Below, one piece after another: positions 26,949 through 35,002 of a stretch of DNA of 50,424 nt; position 1 is the first letter of the stretch, and every line of letters starts with the position of its first letter. The stretch covers positions 1-50,424 of the forward strand of contig QOQA01000009.1 in the NCBI GenBank assembly GCA_003331875.1, in the 5' to 3' direction. A model generated the notes under the pieces. It saw nothing but the letters and a program-made list of their open reading frames with translations, had not been told where the DNA came from and searched no databases. This stretch comes from Cryomorphaceae bacterium (lineage in GTDB: Bacteria > Bacteroidota > Bacteroidia > Flavobacteriales > Flavobacteriaceae). Both the position numbers and the translations under genes were made by a program.

Positions 26949-29189
26949 TTGGATAATTACTTAGAAAAGCTCAACGAAGAACAACGAAAACCAGTAATCC
27001 ACACTAACGGTCCGTTGATGGTTATTGCCGGTGCTGGTTCAGGAAAGACTAGAGTATTAACTTACAAAATTGTTCATTTATTAAATTTAGGAATAAGTCC
27101 TTTCAATATTCTTGCTTTAACATTTACCAATAAAGCAGCGAAAGAAATGAAGGAAAGAATTTCAAAAATAACATCGGAAACACAGGGCAAATCAATTTGG
27201 ATGGGAACATTTCATTCAATATTTGCAAGAATTCTTAGATCAGAATCAGAATTAATTGGTTTTCCATCAAACTTTACAATTTATGATACTTATGACTCTG
27301 AAAAGTTAATTTCAAACATCATAAAAGAAATGAATCTGAATAAAGATTTTTATAAAACAAAAAGTATAAAAAACAGAATTTCATCTTTAAAAAACAGTTT
27401 TATTACTCCAAAAAATTATTTCAATCAACCTGAACTTATAGAATCTGATAAACTCGCAAATAGAGTTCAGTTTGGTGAAATTTATAGAAATTATGTTAGT
27501 AGATGCTTTAAGTCAGCAGTTATGGATTTTGACGACTTATTATTAAAAACTAATGAGCTTTTGAACTCTAGTCCTGAAACTCTTATCAAATATCAAAAAA
27601 TATTTAAATATATCTTGGTTGATGAATACCAGGACACTAATTATTCTCAATATCTAATAATTAAGTCATTAGCAGACAGATATCAAAACCTATGTGTTGT
27701 TGGGGATGATTCTCAAAGTATTTATAGCTTCCGAGGAGCTAATATTGATAACATCCTGAATTTTAAAAAGAACTATCCTGATTGCACAACTTATAAACTT
27801 GAGCAAAATTATAGATCATCAAAAAATATTGTTGAGGCTGCAAATTCTTTAATAAAAAAAAATAAATATAAAATTGATAAAAATATATGGACATTAAATG
27901 AGTATGGTTCTAAAATTATTTTAAATAAATCACAAAATGATTCAGATGAGGGTAGATTTGTAGCTTCAAATATATTTGAAGAAAAAAACAATAACCAACT
28001 AGATAACGGCTCATTTGCAATTTTATACAGGACAAATGCACAGTCTAGATCGATTGAAGATGCATTAAGAAAATCAAATATTGATTATCAAGTTTTTGGT
28101 GGTTTATCTTTTTATCAAAGAAAAGAAATTAAAGATGTTACTGCTTACTTAAGACTAGTTGTTAATAATAATGATGAGGAGAGTTTTAGAAGAGTTATCA
28201 ATTTTCCACCAAGAGGAATAGGATTAAAAACTGTTGAGAAATTACTGCTTATCTCAGAAAAAGAAAAAGTGAGTATGTACGCTGTTACTGCATTGATCAG
28301 CAAATATCCTAAGCTTTTTAATAAAGGCTTAATAGACAGAATTAATGATTTCAGAAACTTGATTGAAAGTTTAAAAATTGAATCACAAAAAAAAGATGCT
28401 GATTATATTTTGACAAATACTATAAATAGAAGTGGAATTATTGAGTTTTACAGAAATGAGGGTTCAGTTGAATCCATAAATAGAATTGAAAATATTGAAG
28501 AGCTAAGAAGTGGAATTAATGACTTTATTTTAGAACAAAAAGAATTGGCAGATGGAGACACTTCCATTTCAAGATACTTGCAAGATATTTCACTCTACTC
28601 AGAAACTGATAAAGGTATCAATTCAGACAGGGTATCACTAATGACAATTCATATGGCTAAAGGTCTTGAATTTAAAGTCGTTTATGTTGTCGGAATCGAA
28701 GAAAATTTATTTCCATCAATATTAAGTTTGAATACCAATGAGGATCTTGAAGAGGAAAGACGATTATTCTACGTTGCAATGACTCGAGCTAAGCACAAGC
28801 TAGTTTTAAGTTATTGTGATTTCAGATTTAAGTGGGGAAATATAGTTGAATGTGAACAAAGTCGTTTTCTTGATGAGATTAACTTAAAATACGTAGAAAA
28901 AAATAATTTCAAGGAGGATTTTAAGCCAACAATTGATAACAATATTTCAAGAATTAAAAAACTTAGAAAAAAAGGATATATAAATATTAATAAAATTAAT
29001 AACATAAATACAACGGTAATTAATTTATTAACTAATGATATTGTTGAACATCAAAGATTTGGAGTGGGAAAAGTTGAAAAAGTAGAGGGTGATGAACAAA
29101 ATAAAAAGGCAACCATAAATTTTAAAGTAGGAGGCAGGAAAACAATATTATTAAAATTTGCAAAGCTCAAAATAAAAAAGGGGATCTAA
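26949..29189 (+). CDS. uvrD: UvrD/PcrA-type superfamily 1 DNA helicase
   Basis: A 746-residue 3'-5' helicase. Motifs in order are the Q-motif LNEEQRKPV, Walker A AGAGSGKTRV, ALTFTNKAAKEMKERI, DEYQDTNYSQY, GDDSQSIYSFRGA, QNYRSS, and LMTIHMAKGLEFKVVYVVG. VAMTRAKHKL follows, and the C-terminal Tudor-like tail has DIVEHQRFGVGKVEKVEG. It unwinds DNA in nucleotide excision and mismatch repair and clears stalled polymerases. The start is a TTG at 26949 (MDNYLEKLN), matching where PcrA/UvrD proteins begin. The last codons and stop lie inside a terminator hairpin shared with ompA. Confidence 0.96.
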   Translation: MDNYLEKLNEEQRKPVIHTNGPLMVIAGAGSGKTRVLTYKIVHLLNLGISPFNILALTFTNKAAKEMKERISKITSETQGKSIWMGTFHSIFARILRSESELIGFPSNFTIYDTYDSEKLISNIIKEMNLNKDFYKTKSIKNRISSLKNSFITPKNYFNQPELIESDKLANRVQFGEIYRNYVSRCFKSAVMDFDDLLLKTNELLNSSPETLIKYQKIFKYILVDEYQDTNYSQYLIIKSLADRYQNLCVVGDDSQSIYSFRGANIDNILNFKKNYPDCTTYKLEQNYRSSKNIVEAANSLIKKNKYKIDKNIWTLNEYGSKIILNKSQNDSDEGRFVASNIFEEKNNNQLDNGSFAILYRTNAQSRSIEDALRKSNIDYQVFGGLSFYQRKEIKDVTAYLRLVVNNNDEESFRRVINFPPRGIGLKTVEKLLLISEKEKVSMYAVTALISKYPKLFNKGLIDRINDFRNLIESLKIESQKKDADYILTNTINRSGIIEFYRNEGSVESINRIENIEELRSGINDFILEQKELADGDTSISRYLQDISLYSETDKGINSDRVSLMTIHMAKGLEFKVVYVVGIEENLFPSILSLNTNEDLEEERRLFYVAMTRAKHKLVLSYCDFRFKWGNIVECEQSRFLDEINLKYVEKNNFKEDFKPTIDNNISRIKKLRKKGYININKINNINTTVINLLTNDIVEHQRFGVGKVEKVEGDEQNKKATINFKVGGRKTILLKFAKLKIKKGI

Positions 29190-29202
29190 TAAAATCCCCT
29201 TT
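29177..29202. terminator. Bidirectional intrinsic terminator between uvrD and the OmpA-like gene
   Basis: A 9-bp stem AAAGGGGAT / ATCCCCTTT (29177-29185 with 29194-29202) encloses an 8-base loop, CTAATAAA. It lies between the converging uvrD and OmpA-like genes and has A/T flanks on both sides, so it can act in both directions. The stem's left arm encodes the last residues of UvrD and the loop contains its stop codon. It is the clearest classical terminator I find in the window apart from the SRP RNA end. Confidence 0.8.
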
Positions 29203-29223
29203 ACACATAATTATTAGCTCTAT

Positions 29224-30078
29224 TTAATTAGAAGCAGCTTTCATGCCTTGCTCAATTAAATCATAAAACTGGTCTAGTTTTGGCAACACTACAATCCTCG
29301 TTCTTCTGTTTTTTGCACGTCCTTCACTGGTTTCGTTATCTGCAATAGGCACATAAAAACTTCTTCCTGCAGCTGTCATTCTTCCAGGCGGAACTCCAAA
29401 ATCGTTTTGTAATATTCTGACAATTGATGTTGCTCTTTTAACACTCAAATCCCAATTATCTAATAATACCTCATTTTGGATTGGAACATCATCAGTATGT
29501 CCTTCAACCATAAATTCAATTTCTGGTTTGTCTAAAACAACTTGAGCGACTTTTTCTAACACATCACGTGCTCGATCAGAAACAAAAGTACTTCCACTGT
29601 TAAAAAGGAGTTTATCTGAAATTGAAATAAACACGACACCTTTCTCTACGTTGACTTCAATATCACTATCATTGATATCAATGAATGCACCTTTTAGGCT
29701 AGTAACCAGAGCCAATGTCACAGAATCTCTTCTTGTAACTGCATCTTGCATTGTTCTTATAACTAAATCTTTTTCTTGAAGACTTTCTAAAGATTTTTCT
29801 AAATTTTCAGCACCTTTTTGAGATAGGGTTGTTAAATTACCCATATTATTAATTAAATCTTGATTGTTTGCTTTTAGAAAAACAACCTGTTCTAGTAAAG
29901 CTTTTTCATTTGCTTCTGCAGTTGCTTTTTCATCTAAACATGTATTTAATTTAACACTTGCAGCATTTAGTAGGTTTAGATTGTTTTGATTTTTCGACTC
30001 TAACTCTGCATATTTCTTTTGAGACACGCATGAAGATAAGAGAACAAAAATGATAAGGATAAAATATTTATAATACAT
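29224..30078 (-). CDS. OmpA-family lipoprotein, peptidoglycan-associated
   Basis: A 284-residue protein with a lipoprotein signal ending LLSSC near residue 17. A long helical, probably coiled-coil, region (residues 20-115) follows, then a C-terminal OmpA/MotB domain from about residue 135 with LFNSGSTFVSDRARDVL, EFMVEGHTDDVP and NWDLSVKRATSIV. It probably sits in the outer membrane and binds peptidoglycan through the OmpA domain. The wording near KNRRTRIVV is the usual end of the domain. A -7-like sequence with one mismatch lies 27 nt upstream, with the A/G-rich AAAAGAAG before the ATG. Confidence 0.9.
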   Translation of the reverse strand: MYYKYFILIIFVLLSSCVSQKKYAELESKNQNNLNLLNAASVKLNTCLDEKATAEANEKALLEQVVFLKANNQDLINNMGNLTTLSQKGAENLEKSLESLQEKDLVIRTMQDAVTRRDSVTLALVTSLKGAFIDINDSDIEVNVEKGVVFISISDKLLFNSGSTFVSDRARDVLEKVAQVVLDKPEIEFMVEGHTDDVPIQNEVLLDNWDLSVKRATSIVRILQNDFGVPPGRMTAAGRSFYVPIADNETSEGRAKNRRTRIVVLPKLDQFYDLIEQGMKAASN

Positions 30079-30142
30079 AACTTCTTTTATTAATTAAATT
30101 AACAAAAATTATTCCATGATTTAGCTACTATGATTTAAATAA

Positions 30143-31144
30143 TTATTTAAATGAAGAAAAGCTTTTCAAGTTTCTTAAATAATAATTTATTAATAATGAA
30201 AAACAATAGTGATAATTATCGATTTTTTTTGACTTAGATCTCTTTTTGATGACAGAAAATAAATTGAACAATAAATAGGAATAGGCTTTTAGAATAGAGA
30301 TGGAGAGTCTAGGTTTGAATTTTAAAAATAAAATTATGGAAATACCAAAGTCAAAGAATATTCTTGAAATCATAACAAATACTAAGTATTTTGATGGTAC
30401 ATTTTTAATTAGCATAAAAAGTGAATTTCTAAAATTCAAATAATATTTTTTAGAGGAATTGTAGTTTAAAGTACCAGCTCCTACGTGATAAACTGTTGAT
30501 TTACCAACACTAATTATTTTATCATTATCATTTTTATTCTTTAATCTCCAACAAAAATCTATTTCTTCCATATGAGAAAAGAAATCAGAATCAAAACCAT
30601 TCAATTCTCTAAATACTTTATTTCTTACAACAAAACAACAGCCAGATGCCCAAAATACTTCTCTAGTAGTATTATAAGTATCACTATTTTCTATATTTTC
30701 TACAATTCTTCCACGGCAAAATGGATAACCAAAAAAATCAATAAACCCCCCAGATGCACCAGCATATTCGTATTTCTTTTTATTATTAAAATCTATGATA
30801 CTGGGTTGAGCAACACTAATTTTTTTATTCTTTTTAAAGACTTCAATTATATCAAGAAATGATTTATTATCTAAAAAAACTGCATCATTATTAAGGAAAA
30901 AAATTAAATCTTCATTGATATCCTTGATCGATTCATTGTATCCGCCAGCATATCCAAAGTTTTTCTTTAATTGAATAATTTTAACATCAGGAAATTTTGT
31001 TTTTACATACTTAACAGAATCATCACTCGAGTTATTATCTATAAGATATATTTTAGCATTGGGAGTATTTTTGATGTTATCTTTTAGGAAAAGTTTTATC
31101 AAATTTAGTCCGTTATAATTTAAAATGGCTACAGCACTAGTCAT
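30143..31144 (-). CDS. Glycosyltransferase family 2
   Basis: A 333-residue GT-A fold protein beginning SAVAILNYNGLNLIKLFL, with YLIDNNSSDDSV and KNFGYAGGYNESI. FFLNNDAVF holds the DxD-like metal site, and SGCCFVVRNKVF, ELNGFDSDFFSHMEEIDFCWRLK and YHVGAGT complete the family 2 pattern. A C-terminal hydrophobic stretch near residue 250 may anchor it to the inner membrane. Such proteins add sugars to lipopolysaccharide, capsule or other glycans; the acceptor is unknown. Its ATG overlaps the stop of the HsdR-N-like gene (ATGA type), so the two are probably coupled. Confidence 0.9.
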   Translation of the reverse strand: MTSAVAILNYNGLNLIKLFLKDNIKNTPNAKIYLIDNNSSDDSVKYVKTKFPDVKIIQLKKNFGYAGGYNESIKDINEDLIFFLNNDAVFLDNKSFLDIIEVFKKNKKISVAQPSIIDFNNKKKYEYAGASGGFIDFFGYPFCRGRIVENIENSDTYNTTREVFWASGCCFVVRNKVFRELNGFDSDFFSHMEEIDFCWRLKNKNDNDKIISVGKSTVYHVGAGTLNYNSSKKYYLNFRNSLFMLIKNVPSKYLVFVMISRIFFDFGISIILFLKFKPRLSISILKAYSYLLFNLFSVIKKRSKSKKIDNYHYCFSLLINYYLRNLKSFSSFK

Positions 31145-31578
31145 AATGACAAATATTTAGGCAAATTATTTATTTGTTCTATGTTTTGAAGGCCGCAATT
31201 GAATGCTATTGTTTTGACACCATTTGTAACCATCAAGTATTTAGCTTTTAGTTTTTTATTATATATTAAAATCTGATCAATCACTTTAGTATTAATTTTA
31301 ATTTTTGATGATTTACATTCAACAAGAATAGCAATATTTCCACGCTTGTTAAACACAATTATATCAAATCTTTTTTTTAGTCCTCTTTCAATTTTAAATT
31401 CTTTTTCACTAGATATATGAGATATTGGTATTTCTAGTTTATCAATTAAAAATTTAATAGTTAATTGCCTAACCTTTTCTTCATCTGTTAATAGAATATA
31501 TTTTTTTCTTATTATATCATAAATATATTTTTTATCTTTTTTTGTAATTATTTTAAAATTAAATTTATTACAATCCAT
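31141..31578 (-). CDS. Small HsdR-N-like (PD-(D/E)xK-type) protein
   Basis: A protein of about 145 residues that resembles the isolated N-terminal nuclease domain of type I restriction R subunits (HSDR_N_2 type). It has LTDEEKVRQLTIKFLIDKL, then RFDIIVFNKRGN, AILVECKSSKIKI (Asp and Glu-x-Lys of the PD-(D/E)xK site), and a C-terminal VTNGVKTIAF. No helicase, methylase or specificity subunit is near, so it is not a restriction system. Its position between holA and a glycosyltransferase recurs, as I recall, in related genomes, suggesting a housekeeping role, but that is memory and not shown here. I use the ATG at 31578 rather than the TTG just before it. Confidence 0.8.
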   Translation of the reverse strand: MDCNKFNFKIITKKDKKYIYDIIRKKYILLTDEEKVRQLTIKFLIDKLEIPISHISSEKEFKIERGLKKRFDIIVFNKRGNIAILVECKSSKIKINTKVIDQILIYNKKLKAKYLMVTNGVKTIAFNCGLQNIEQINNLPKYLSL

Positions 31579-31580
31579 CA

Positions 31581-32582
31581 ATGATTAAAAGTACAAAGGA
31601 TTTTATTCAAGTTTTAAAAAATATTGACAAGAATAATTTAAAACCACTGTATATAGTTAACAGTGAACAATCATATATCATTGACCAATTTGTGGAAAAA
31701 TTTAAGTCAATGATCCCTGATGATCTAAAATCATTTAACCAATTTATTTTTTATGATCATGACTCAATAGCTGAGGATATTATATCAGTCGCTAATAATT
31801 ATCCTCTTGCTGGCGATTTGAAAATAATAATTGTAAAAACAGCTGATAAAATGATTAATAAATTTGAATTATTTCAAAAATTTATAGATAAATCTTCCAA
31901 TCATTGTACAATTTTATTGTGTCTCAATGGTAAAAAAATTGATAAGAGAAAAAAAAAAATTATTGGTTCAGCAATATTAATTGAAGTACAAAAGATTTAC
32001 AACAATCAACTTTCAGATTGGATTATTTATATTGGAAAAATAAATAATTTAAATTTTAACTATGAAATTGTAGAGATTATCAAAGAACGAACAGGTGTTA
32101 ATCTTAGTAAAATTTCTAATGAAATAAAAAAAATTTCTCTCATGAATCATGATGAATTTTCTGAGAAAGAACTTATTTATAGATTCTTTGGAATTAATAA
32201 TGAATACAATATTTTTGAGCTCCAAAAAGAGTTAGGTAATAAAAACTATGATAAGGTATTTAGAATTTCTAAATATTTTTCAGAAAACAGTAAAAAATAT
32301 CCACCACAATTAATTTTTGCATCTCTTCATAATTATTTCTTAAATCTATTTCAAATTAAGTCAAATATAAACCTTAATTACACTGAAATATCTAATCTAA
32401 CTGGTATATATCAACACTTTATTTTAGATGATTTCAAAAAGATTTCAAATAATTTTTCACTTAGGGAAATTGTTAATATTCTAGGTGTTATAAAAACTTA
32501 TGACGCAAAGTCAAAGGGTCTAAAAAAAGATAAATATTATGACTCTGAACTTTTACAATTTATATCGGAAATTAAGAATTAA
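31581..32582 (+). CDS. holA: DNA polymerase III delta subunit
   Basis: A 333-residue protein with the HolA layout: FIQVLKNIDKNNLKPLYIVN, IDQFVEKFKSMIP, ANNYPLAGDLKIIIVKTADK in domain 1, and NEYNIFELQKELGNKNYDKVF in domain 3. The Walker A residues are degenerate, as is normal for delta, since it acts as the wrench that opens the clamp and not as an ATPase. The ATG sits 2 bp from the start of the divergent HsdR-N-like gene. The 3' end overlaps the E1 dehydrogenase gene by 11 bp. Confidence 0.9.
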   Translation: MIKSTKDFIQVLKNIDKNNLKPLYIVNSEQSYIIDQFVEKFKSMIPDDLKSFNQFIFYDHDSIAEDIISVANNYPLAGDLKIIIVKTADKMINKFELFQKFIDKSSNHCTILLCLNGKKIDKRKKKIIGSAILIEVQKIYNNQLSDWIIYIGKINNLNFNYEIVEIIKERTGVNLSKISNEIKKISLMNHDEFSEKELIYRFFGINNEYNIFELQKELGNKNYDKVFRISKYFSENSKKYPPQLIFASLHNYFLNLFQIKSNINLNYTEISNLTGIYQHFILDDFKKISNNFSLREIVNILGVIKTYDAKSKGLKKDKYYDSELLQFISEIKN

Positions 32583-34974
32583 AATTTAGTGGATATTTAT
32601 TAGGATCATATTCGTTCATAACATTATAAATCCCCTCAAAAATATCATCCAATGATGGTTTAGAAAAATAATCACCGTCAGTTCCGTAGGGTGGACGATG
32701 ATCTTTTGCTGTTATTGTTATTGGTTTTGAATCTAAGAATTCGTATCCATTTCGGTCTTCAATAATTTTCTTTAGAATGAATGCAGAAGCTCCTCCACCA
32801 AAGTCTTCGTCGATAACAATAAGTTTATTTGTTTTTTTTAAGCTTAATATAATTTGATTATCAATATCAAAGGGAATTAGTGTTTGTACATCAATTAAAT
32901 CAATTGAAATTCCATGATTTTTCAATTCGTGACAAGCTTTTTCTACAATTTTTAATGTAGATCCATATGAGACAACAGTGATATCATCACCATTTTGAAT
33001 ATAATTAATTATTCCAAGTGGAACCTTAAATTCACCAATATTACTAGGCATTTTTTCTTTTAGTCTATAAGAGTTTAAAGGTTCAATAATTAAACTTGGT
33101 TCATTACATTCAAGTAGCGTGTTGTACATACCTGCAGCCTGTGTCATATTTCTCGGAACTAATATTCGAACACCTTTTATTGAATTTAATAACATTCCCA
33201 TTGGTGAACCAGAGTGCCAAATACCCTCTAGTCTATGACCTCTAGTTCTAATGATTAGTGGGGAGATCTGTCTTCCAAGTGTTCTGTAGGTCATAGTAGC
33301 TAAGTCGTCAGATATTATTTGAAGTGCAAAAATCAAATAGTCTAAATATTGTATTTCTGCGATTGGACGGAAACCTCTCATTGCCAATCCAATTCCCTCT
33401 CCTATAATAGAAGCTTCTCTAATTCCTCTGTCATCAACTCTGTTTTTACTCCATTTTTTTTGCAATCCCTCTAGCCCTTGATTTACGTCTCCAATTTTAC
33501 CTGAATCTTCTCCAAAAAAGATTAAATTAGGGTTTTTAGAGAGTAAATAGTCAAAGTTATTTCTTAGTATTAATCTCCCATCTACAAGTTTAGAATCACT
33601 ATCATATTCAGCTGCCACTTCAGAAACACTTTTATAATTATTTTCATGCTGATTATAAAGATGTGAGCTGTACAATGGTTGGCTATTTTTTTTATAATCG
33701 GAAACCCAATTATTAATTTTTTTAAAAAAATCAGTACTTTTTTCTATTCTAAGAGCTTTTCTAGCTGAACTCATAATATCTTTTCTTCCCAAATCTTTTA
33801 CTCTTAGTAGTGAATTAGCAATTTCTGCTAATCCCTGAGACTTATGATCTTTTAGTACCGACTTTAATAGCCTAATAAAAGAATCTCTTTCTACAAGAAT
33901 ATCCTTCTGAAAATCATCCCATGCTATTCTTTTTTCGGATTTTACAAATTCAAAAGATTCTTTTTCAATTTTTTCAATATTTTTTAAATCTGTAAGATTA
34001 TTGTCAAGAATCCATTCCCTCATTTTTCTGTTACAATCATTTTCAAACTCCCACTTTAACCTTGATTTATTTTTATATCTTTCATGGGATCCAGAGGTAG
34101 AGTGACCAATTGGTTGGGTTAGGTTTTTAACATGTATAAGGATTGGGATGTGGTTTTTTCTACACAAATTACTACAATGCTCATAAATTTGAATCAGAGA
34201 TTGATAATCCCATCCATCTACTGTGAAAATTTCAAAACCTTTATTGATTTTATCCCTTTTAAATCCCTGTAAAGCTTTAGAAATACTAGATTTTGTTGTT
34301 TGATAGGAATTGTCAACTGAAATTCCATATTCATCATCCCAAACACTTATAATCATGGGAACTTGATGAACTCCAGCTGCATTAAAAACTTCAAAAAATG
34401 GGCCTTCACTTGTGCTTGCGTTACCAATAGTTCCCCAAGCAACTTCATTTCCATCATTTGAAAAGTTTTTAGAAACAAAACTTCCCTCACGATATAATTT
34501 AGATGCCATGGATAAACCAAGCAATCTTGGCATTTGTCCGGAAGTAGGAGAGATGTCCGCTGAAGAATTATATTTGTTTGTTGTATCAATAAAGTTGCCT
34601 TTTTCATCAAGATAGTTTGTCATAAAATGAGACCCCATTTGTCTTCCTCCTGACATAGGCTCTTTATTTAGATTAGTATTTCCATAGAGTGCAGAAAATA
34701 TTTGTTGAACTGTAATTTCATTTAAAGCCAACATAAATGTTTGGTCTCTGTAATATCCAGATCTATGATCACCCTTTTTAAAAGCCTTAGCCATTGCAAT
34801 CTGAGGTAACTCTTTGCCATCTCCAAATATTCCAAATTTAGCTTTCCCACCTAACACTTCTTTTCTTCCTAGAAGACTGGTGTCCCTACTTATTACAATT
34901 GTCTTGTAATCATTTAAAATTTCTTTTTTAAAATCATTATAAGTAATTGATTTTGTCAGGGATTTATGTTTCAT
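32572..34974 (-). CDS. 2-oxoacid dehydrogenase E1, fused alpha and beta subunits
   Basis: An 800-residue protein in which an E1 alpha-like N-terminal half (FKKGDHRSGYYRDQTFML, GGRQMGSHF, TIGNASTSEG, SVWDDEYGIS) joins an E1 beta-like C-terminal half. The latter has FFGEDSGKIGDVNQGLEGLQ, REASIIGEGIGLAMRGFRP, VSYGSTL, IDLIDVQTLIPFD, and AKDHRPPYGTDGDYFSKPS. It is the E1 of a branched-chain or related 2-oxoacid dehydrogenase complex and uses TPP. Bacteroidetes commonly carry such a fused E1. Its exact substrate, branched-chain oxoacid or 2-oxoglutarate/pyruvate, is not decided, although the ilv operon makes branched-chain substrates plausible. It is 28 bp after the peptidase-like gene; no terminator is seen between them. 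Confidence 0.9.
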   Translation of the reverse strand: MKHKSLTKSITYNDFKKEILNDYKTIVISRDTSLLGRKEVLGGKAKFGIFGDGKELPQIAMAKAFKKGDHRSGYYRDQTFMLALNEITVQQIFSALYGNTNLNKEPMSGGRQMGSHFMTNYLDEKGNFIDTTNKYNSSADISPTSGQMPRLLGLSMASKLYREGSFVSKNFSNDGNEVAWGTIGNASTSEGPFFEVFNAAGVHQVPMIISVWDDEYGISVDNSYQTTKSSISKALQGFKRDKINKGFEIFTVDGWDYQSLIQIYEHCSNLCRKNHIPILIHVKNLTQPIGHSTSGSHERYKNKSRLKWEFENDCNRKMREWILDNNLTDLKNIEKIEKESFEFVKSEKRIAWDDFQKDILVERDSFIRLLKSVLKDHKSQGLAEIANSLLRVKDLGRKDIMSSARKALRIEKSTDFFKKINNWVSDYKKNSQPLYSSHLYNQHENNYKSVSEVAAEYDSDSKLVDGRLILRNNFDYLLSKNPNLIFFGEDSGKIGDVNQGLEGLQKKWSKNRVDDRGIREASIIGEGIGLAMRGFRPIAEIQYLDYLIFALQIISDDLATMTYRTLGRQISPLIIRTRGHRLEGIWHSGSPMGMLLNSIKGVRILVPRNMTQAAGMYNTLLECNEPSLIIEPLNSYRLKEKMPSNIGEFKVPLGIINYIQNGDDITVVSYGSTLKIVEKACHELKNHGISIDLIDVQTLIPFDIDNQIILSLKKTNKLIVIDEDFGGGASAFILKKIIEDRNGYEFLDSKPITITAKDHRPPYGTDGDYFSKPSLDDIFEGIYNVMNEYDPNKYPLNFNS

Positions 34975-35002
34975 ATTTTAACTCGTCTAAATTAGTGATT
35001 TT

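Noticed and set aside
31141-31578. Restriction-modification or defence island
   Set aside because: Only one HsdR-N-like domain is present; no methylase, specificity, helicase or other defence gene lies nearby.
31911-31970. Poly-A runs in holA as a programmed frameshift site
   Set aside because: Runs of A are common in this AT-rich DNA, and the HolA frame continues intact through them.
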